Shown piece by piece: positions 57,985 through 64,000 of a DNA stretch of 64,000 bases. Source of the stretch: Artocarpus heterophyllus (taxonomy: Eukaryota; Streptophyta; Magnoliopsida; Rosales; Moraceae). Position 1 is the first letter of the stretch. Every line of letters starts with the position of its first letter. Under the pieces are notes generated by a model, which had not been told where the DNA came from, made no database searches, and saw only the letters and a program-made list of their open reading frames with translations. Position numbers and translations under genes: made by a program. The DNA lies in the NCBI GenBank assembly GCA_025403435.1, contig JAJQZP010000436.1, forward strand, positions 228,389-292,388, read 5' to 3'.

Positions 57985-58251
57985 AGGCCTTTTAAGTCAT
58001 CTTTCGTGACAGTTTTCTCAAACACTGTCGTGGTAGGTCATGGCCTTCCATAATGGTTTTTTAAAAATATGTCATGGAAGGCTGGGGCATACCGCGATGG
58101 TTTTCGGAGAAAACTGTCGGGGTAGAGGGCCCCCCTTACCATGATAGTTTTGTCTTCTCAGGCGTAACTCCCCATATTTTTTTTCTTATCACGACGGTTT
58201 GTGAAAAAGGTCATTAAATGAGGGTCGTATAATCTCAAATTTCTAGTAGTG
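57985..58251. repeat. Right terminal and subterminal repeats of the large CACTA
   Basis: Dyads with GTGACAGTTTTCTC...ACTGTCGTGGTA, CCATAATGG...ATGTCATGG and CGATGGTTTTCGGAG...ACTGTCGGGG precede the terminal repeat CTCAAATTTCTAGTAGTG. They are less regular than at the left end. Confidence 0.8.
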
Positions 58252-58254
58252 CTT

Positions 58255-60395
58255 GTAATTTTAATTTTAAAAGGAAGATTACATGCATGTTTTATCACAC
58301 TTTTAAAACTTATGTTTATCCATGCCAAACTTCAAAAAGTTGTGCTATACCACTCATATTGTAAATGTTTAAGTTGTGTCATAATTAAACATATCTAACG
58401 TTTATAAAAAAATAAATTTCAAAAGATGACACTGACGAAAATTCTCCTATTTTAAATTACCCAAAACAGAAGCCAGAAGCCAGAAGCACTCTCTTTGTTG
58501 TATATAATAAATAGAAACAGAAGCATAGACAAAGTACCTAAATGTAAGTTTTTCATTACAATATATGATGACGTAGTATGCATAGTTTTCTAGATAATTT
58601 CTCATTTATTAGACATATTAATGGAAACATATAAGTCAGACTTAAAAACTGTCTGTTATGACCTAAAAATGGGCTTACGACTAATTAAAAAATAACGTGG
58701 ATTTTCATATCCAAATCCAAAAGACCTGAGAAATCACCTTGAAAAATTAATAAAAAAATATCAAGAAAAAATTTTAATTTAGCATGCTAATAATTTCAAT
58801 TTCATATACTTAAGCCTACTTAATTATTCTCTAATTAAGTGGGTGTTACAATTTATCTTGTCCAAAAACATTTGGAGACTAATTAGTCTTTTTTTTGTTT
58901 TGATTGAAAGTCTTCTAGTTTCATCTTACAGGTATGACTATTTATATGACATACAAGAACAACTTTTTCTTTTTCCTTTTTTTTTTTTTGAATTTTGGGT
59001 AGGAGGGTTTGAATACTACACGATATAGTGGATTAAATGTAAAATTACTGTTAGAATATGTATATTGAGAGCAAATTTTGATTAAATAATATAGTATTAA
59101 ATAAATCTAAACAAATATAATTACTTTTTGTGAGCATAAGTATATTTCCCTTATAAGCTATAAAATTGAACTTATTTATATGGCTTTTGGAACTTTATAT
59201 ATTTAGTGAAAATAAAAAAATTAGTGCTTGGGAGTATAAATGTATAAACAAAAACAAGACAATCTTAAGTTGGCTGTCTACTTCTAAATAACGCAATTAC
59301 AATGTTACTATATATATAAATAAATTGAATAGAAGACATTAGAATATGGTGCATGGTACCAATCTTACTCAATTCATCATAATAAGAAAAATAAAGACGT
59401 AATGAACTTTGCACATCTATGTGGGATGCTTTTCCTGTGTTCAATGTTTGTTGTTCCTTTCATCATCTACCTCAAAAAATATAATTTGCTTGTGTTTCAT
59501 TCAGGAAAACAAATTGTGTTGAGATGTGTGTATGATTGTGTTATGTGATCGAAAAATTTGATAATGTTTCTATCACCATACATATTAATTATGAGCATTT
59601 ATGGATGTGTAATGAGAACTGTGTCTAGGTCATTGTTGATACTTGGATATGGGAGAGAATCCTAATAGTAATGGTTACAGCTGTCGTAAGAGTCTTTCTG
59701 AATGTGCTAAGTTTTTCAAAGACTAGGGTTCCTCCACATTTGGAAATGTCCTCAAGAAAGTTCTTATATTCAATTCATCGTGCTATACCATAGGGGTTGA
59801 TTTGAGGCAGAGATATAACCCTAATCAAATAGAAGGAGGAAGGTTGTTTAGGTTGTGGAACTCAAAGACTATTACTCGAGACAAAGATATGGGGCAGAAT
59901 GAATCAAAGGTGTGGACAAAAACACTAAAGTTTTTCACCAGAAAGCTTCCAACTAGAAACAGTAGAATTAAATTAACAGGCACAAAGATTACAATGGCAA
60001 CTAGTCTACAAAAGGAGAGACAACGCTTGGAATAGTTTCTAGGTATTTCCCTAATCTCTTCACGTCTTTGTAGCCTTGCTATAATTCTATCACTAAAGTG
60101 CTCAATGGTGTTGATAGTCAGTTGTCTTTGTTCAAGACTTAAGAAGTGAAACGTTTTGATAACTCGATGAAATGTAATTGTTTTGGCATCTTTATGCATG
60201 AAAATTGGTTTCGTTCTTGAGATTTTAATTTCTTTTAATTATGTCGTATTTTATTTTTTAAAATTTATCTTACTTTTATTTTATTTTATTTTATTGCCTT
60301 TTGCTTTTATTTAGTTTACCCTCTAACTATTTATTTTTTCTTGTTCGAATAGATAAATTAATTGAAGATGGCAATTATGGCAATTTGGTTATGTT
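58255..60395. other. AT-rich stretch, no recognised gene
   Basis: No motif-bearing coding sequence. Overlapping open frames on both strands at about 59802-60199 (77 and 124 codons) show no domain I recognise; the plus frame is Lys/Arg/Thr-rich, the minus frame contains a short hydrophobic stretch. Poly-T and TTTTATTTTA repeats at 60240-60300. Confidence 0.4.
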
Positions 60396-61303
60396 ATTTT
60401 ATAATTATAAGAGATTAGTCTATATATATCCATCACGTCCCCTTTGCTAGCTTATAATAATTCCTATAATCATACAATATGTTTTTCCAACATATTGGTA
60501 ACTTATGTTAATTATTAGATTGGCTAAAATTCGATAGATTGGATTTAATAATTCATATTAGTTTATTGGTTGAGTTAATTTTATGATTAATTCAAGATAA
60601 ACATATTGAATTACTTGGATAATATTTTATTTGATATGAGATTATCTGTATATGACTGTTTTAATCAGATAACTTCTCTATTGGGTTATCTGAATTAAAA
60701 TAGAGGCTTTATCTAAGATTCTCATGTGAAAGATGTTTTGAGATTTCTAGATTATCGCTCGGTCAACAGGCCGATGGCCAAGTTCGATAGCCCGATGGAA
60801 CTAGTTCGGAGGGCTGATGTCACAAATCGACAGGCCGACTGTGTGATAATTCTGTTACATATTTTTGACACATTTTTTATCACAAGTTGATCTAGACTAC
60901 TATATAAATGGAACTATTTTTCATTGTCCACAAATTATTTGAGAAGTATAGAATGGTTTTCTACTGAGAAAAACTCTCAAACTCCCAGAGAGTTATTATT
61001 CAATATCTAGAATCTTAGCTCTTAGTTTTCTCAAGTGGTTGGAAGGAGAGGTCACTAGAGGAATAACTGTACGATGTGGGACCACCTATATTCTGATCGT
61101 GGAAAGAGAATAGCAGGAAAGACCAGCTGGTTGAGGTTCTTCTAGAATGTTCTTCTCTAATCGAAGTTTCTACAGTCTTAGGTATACAAATGAGGTACAT
61201 AAGATCTTTTATTAATTTATGTATTTAGCATTTCAAACTTATTATTTGGAAAAGACTTTAATTTAAAATTTTTTAAAATTCCGCTGCGTATCGTTTTCCA
61301 ATA
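60396..61303 (+). mobile_element. Copia X LTR fragment, 5' truncated
   Basis: Collinear with 18535-19483 of the complete X LTR (CCCCTTTGCTAGCTTATAATA, TTGGTTGAGTTAATTTTATG, TATATAAATG TATA region near 60901, CTGATCGTGGAAAGAGAAT). It ends CGTTTTCCAATA, the X LTR terminus with CA changed to TA. A cluster with CAACAGGCCGATGG and CGACAGGCCGAC lies at 60755-60835. It abuts segment A'' directly with no primer site, so this was the right-hand end of an X insertion. Confidence 0.82.
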
Positions 61304-63379
61304 GATTATGCTTAAAAAATTATGCTCACTAATATTTCTAGTATTTTATTTTAAATATGTCTTTAATATATTTTTTTAGCTGAGGTGAGAGGGAGAAACT
61401 CTCGTAAAATCACTTTAAATATTTTTTATTTTTCTCAATTTTCTACGCAGTTATGATGCCAAAATATTTTCTAGAAAACTTAGGATTTTAGAATTTTCTT
61501 AGCCAAAACTCTACCAAAATTCTATTTTGATTTTTCAAAGATATAGACTAGTACGGATAATGCTTGGAAGGACCTCGATTAGCTGTAGATAGAGAATGAC
61601 TCGATTAACACTTAACTTATTATTTTTGTTGTTATTTTAGTGAAGTTATACTGAAATTCTGCTCGTTTATTAAGTTGAGTTTTTGCTACATTATAGACAT
61701 GAAATAGCACAGTAAATACTTACTAATGCTTGATTCATTGTCGACGTAGGATGACATAATGTATTCTTAAACCAATTAAGAAGTAGTTTGAAAAACTAAA
61801 ATATATTTAAGTTAATTGTTAGAATAGAACCTTTGAACCTTAACTCTATTATAATTACTGTTTTACTCCATTTAATTTATTGTTATTAGTGTTGTTATTG
61901 TTAAAATTTAAATCAATTACACTTATTGTTAAAGTGCTATCTTAATTTTAGCTGCATTTTCTGTTGTTGGTGTTCCAAAATAACAAAAATATGAAAATAA
62001 AAAATGATGTAAAATGTTTGAAATATTGTGAATATATTTTGTATACAATAAATACTAATCTTCATATTTTTCAAATTTTAGATAAATAAATAGTTAATAT
62101 AATAAATATACTGGACCTTTAGCATTACCTTTTTCTATGAGTTCGACCTCGGATTCACTGAATTTTATTACTTGGATAACCTTATATTTAGGATTATATC
62201 AGATTGTACTTTTTAAGACCAAACATGCTCATTTTCTTGTTGTTGTAAATTTTTTGTGGGGAATGAAAAAGGCATACAATATTAATTACACAATAAAAAC
62301 ATGACAAAAGCACGGGCAGCAGGTTGGAGAATGAACATGGACCAAGCATGTTAACGACATGACCGACAATAAAATGATTATATGAATGGTTTAATGTAAC
62401 AATAATATTAAATGGGCCAGGTTCAACTTTAGATGGTAAGTAAGGTGGCCCAGCGTACCACTAAATGAGCCACATTTATAACCAATTGAAAAAATTTAGC
62501 TTGGCCCATTTGAGGTGTCTAGGTATTCCTAGATGCTCTAAAGCCTTTAATTGTCAATTAAAACTTTCGACATACGGATGCGAAAACAGTCTTTAATTAC
62601 TTGGTGATTAAGTGCAAAAATTTAAATATTAGGAACTAGTGCCAATCACATGATAAATTGGGGACAAATATATTGCACATAGAGCCTTTCTCACACCGTC
62701 GATTTCTAATTCAGGGCATATACTCTAGTTTAGTTATCACATAGCAAAAACATCCTTTTTTTCAAAAAATAATGAAAATTGTAAGGTGTTGGTAATTGTA
62801 GTTAGCACTATGGTTGTGCATACCACATAATGTAAAACTTTTATACGCTACAGTAAAAAGCAAAAAGTTGTTATAGCATAAAGCTCTCACATACTATAGT
62901 GTTTTGAACAACAACTATGGTTCTAACCATACTTTCCAAACTCCCTATTAGTCGACACTAATGCTATTTTATTTGCTACATTTTGTCCCTGTTGTTTTAT
63001 CTATTTTGATAGAAAATTATACTTTTCCAATAAGTTGGTCCACTCCATATACCTATGGCCACAGCTAGCTAGGTAACTTGAGTGACTATAATGTGCATTT
63101 GCATAATTTCATGTGCACAAATATCAACAAGATAAGATTTAGTCTCATCATGCCAAGAGTTGATAATATATTTATTCTACTACATTTAATGTACTTATAT
63201 ATATATAAATATATATACACGCATAAATTACTTTAATTGAGGACAACACTAATAAATTATTATTGTTCCCAATGTTTCAATTAAAATTACTATATAAAAT
63301 TTTCAAGTTTCAACAATTCCTAGTAGCTTTTATAGCTGTTTCCTTAAAATGAGCAATACACTTAAACTTTTGATGTTCT
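61304..63379 (+). repeat. Duplicated segment A'' (copy of 14464-17562)
   Basis: Collinear with A' from GATTATGCTTAAAAAATTATG to GATGTTCT. It lacks the Mutator-like insertion and shows the empty site at about 62424-62432. It carries the same small inverted-repeat element at 62783-62945. It continues without a break into segment B''. Confidence 0.87.
62783..62945. mobile_element. Small inverted-repeat element (MITE), second copy
   Basis: Orthologous position to 16981-17142 within the duplicated segment. Begins AAGGTGTTGGTAATTG and ends CATACTTTCCAAACTCCC. The terminal repeats are more degraded than in the other copy. Confidence 0.7.
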
Positions 63380-63679
63380 ATACTAGCCAAATGACCTTAA
63401 CAAAATCAAATCACCGATTAGCTTTTGTCAATGGCATAGCTAGCTTTTCTTCATAAATCAGACATACAAACTTAACATAACTAGTAGGTCCTCCTGAAAA
63501 ATACTATAGTCAAAAAGCATACTTATAATGATGCTATTTTTTTATTTGCATTTTTTTATAGTAATTGCATCCATAACAAACTTTTATAGCATTACAAATA
63601 ACTACACGACAACTTTGTGAGTCATTATGCATTTCTTTATGTATTTGAGCAAATGCATTTTATATTAGATTCATACAGA

Positions 63680-63716
<37 letters not shown>

Positions 63717-64000
63717 GAGAGCAAGCAACTGATACCAACGATAATGCATTAGATATTAGCAATTGTATATTTGCTCAAAAAGGGACATAAATTGTTGTTT
63801 TAGGTTCTTGAGAAAAACATCTTTATATTTCATGGAAACAAATTGCATAACAATCCAGAGAAGGAAAATGATTTTAAAATTAGAAATCTTAGATCTTTCT
63901 CTTTGATGACTTCTTTGTTCTCATTCTTAATTTTTGTTTAATTTATTTTGCATTTGGTTATTTTTTTATTAGTTTTTTTTTTTTTTTTTTTTTTTTTTTA
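63380..64000 (+). repeat. Duplicated segment B'' (copy of 3011-3640), window edge
   Basis: Starts ATACTAGCCAAATGACC and is collinear with B' to the end of the window. Contains a (TA)n microsatellite at about 63681-63714, longer than the matching tract in B', and ends in a poly-T run (about 63973-63999). Non-coding. Confidence 0.78.

Larger units (their letters stand above)
41100..58251 (-). mobile_element. Large CACTA (En/Spm) element with nested retroelements, 17.2 kb
   Basis: The left end begins CACTACTACAAACTGAG; the right end read inversely begins CACTACTAGAAATTTGAG. Both ends are flanked by the triplet CTT (41097-41099 and 58252-58254), the 3-bp target duplication expected for CACTA elements. 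Read on the minus strand the order is right end, TNP2 transposase (57681-54511), second gene with Ulp1-type protease (46071 to about 41740), left end, which is the usual CACTA arrangement. Removing the CRM/Reina-like element (7.0 kb with one duplication) and the solo LTR (1.7 kb) leaves about 8.4 kb. Both genes are decayed. An additional subterminal-type repeat block in the middle (54.08-54.29 kb) is unexplained. Confidence 0.88.

Noticed and set aside
1..64000. CRISPR arrays, bacterial operons, tRNA or rRNA genes
   Set aside because: The window is plant nuclear repeat DNA. No regularly spaced identical repeats of CRISPR type, and no cloverleaf or rRNA sequence was seen. Short tRNA-Met-complementary words are retrotransposon primer sites.

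Overview
The window is AT-rich nuclear DNA of a flowering plant, most likely a dicot. It is built almost entirely from layered transposable elements. I see no intact host gene. The one recognisable host-derived coding sequence is a broken SABATH-type methyltransferase at about 36.2-36.85 kb. The plant call rests on the repeat types (Ty1/copia with a tRNA-Met-type primer site, a Tekay-like chromovirus, a CRM/Reina-like Ty3/gypsy element, a two-gene CACTA element with TNP2 and Ulp1-type genes, plant L1-type LINEs) and on the SABATH relic. The species cannot be named from the sequence.

Layout. 1-3.0 kb: old AT-rich DNA and the 5' end of a LINE (endonuclease start at 2.93 kb). 3.0-7.7 kb: a duplicated segment (here B'), then a reverse-strand LTR of a copia family I call X, then a foldback of about 630 bp made from two head-to-head X junctions. 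7.7-9.95 kb: the 3' end of a LINE ORF2 (zf-RVT and RNase H) split by a 1.2 kb non-autonomous CACTA element. 10.65-11.16 kb: a hAT-type MITE with a perfect 8-bp target duplication. 11.2-14.46 kb: AT-rich DNA with a GC-richer, G-box-bearing island at 13.86-14.16 kb. 14.46-17.56 kb: segment A', carrying a Mutator-like insertion that is absent from its second copy. 17.56-20.16 kb: 5' LTR, primer site and leader of copia X, cut off by a Tekay-like element (20.16-26.26 kb, two LTRs around a decayed 2 kb interior). 26.27-36.17 kb: copia Y, split by a second copia X (28.2-34.9 kb). The right-hand X/Y junction is a deletion fusion. 36.2-36.85 kb: SABATH relic. 41.10-58.25 kb: a 17 kb CACTA element with matching CTT flanks. 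It holds an Ulp1-type gene (41.7-46.07 kb, split by a solo LTR), a complete CRM/Reina-like retrotransposon (46.92-53.95 kb) and a decayed TNP2 transposase gene (54.51-57.68 kb). 60.40-61.30 kb: another X LTR fragment. 61.30-64.0 kb: segments A'' and B'' run together, and match A' (14.46 kb) and B' (3.01 kb).

All element genes carry stops, frameshifts or lost sites, so autonomous activity from this locus looks unlikely. Several boundaries are exact (target duplications GAAGG, GAGAC, CTT, CTTATACT, CAACTTTAA), so the relative order of events can be read. The most interesting unexplained signals are: (i) clusters of a near-palindrome TCGGYAGGCCGA shared by retrotransposons of different superfamilies; (ii) four CCCCTAGG motifs in consecutive hairpins in the copia X leader; (iii) the foldback at 7.06-7.69 kb; (iv) a CACTA-type subterminal block in the middle of the large CACTA element.
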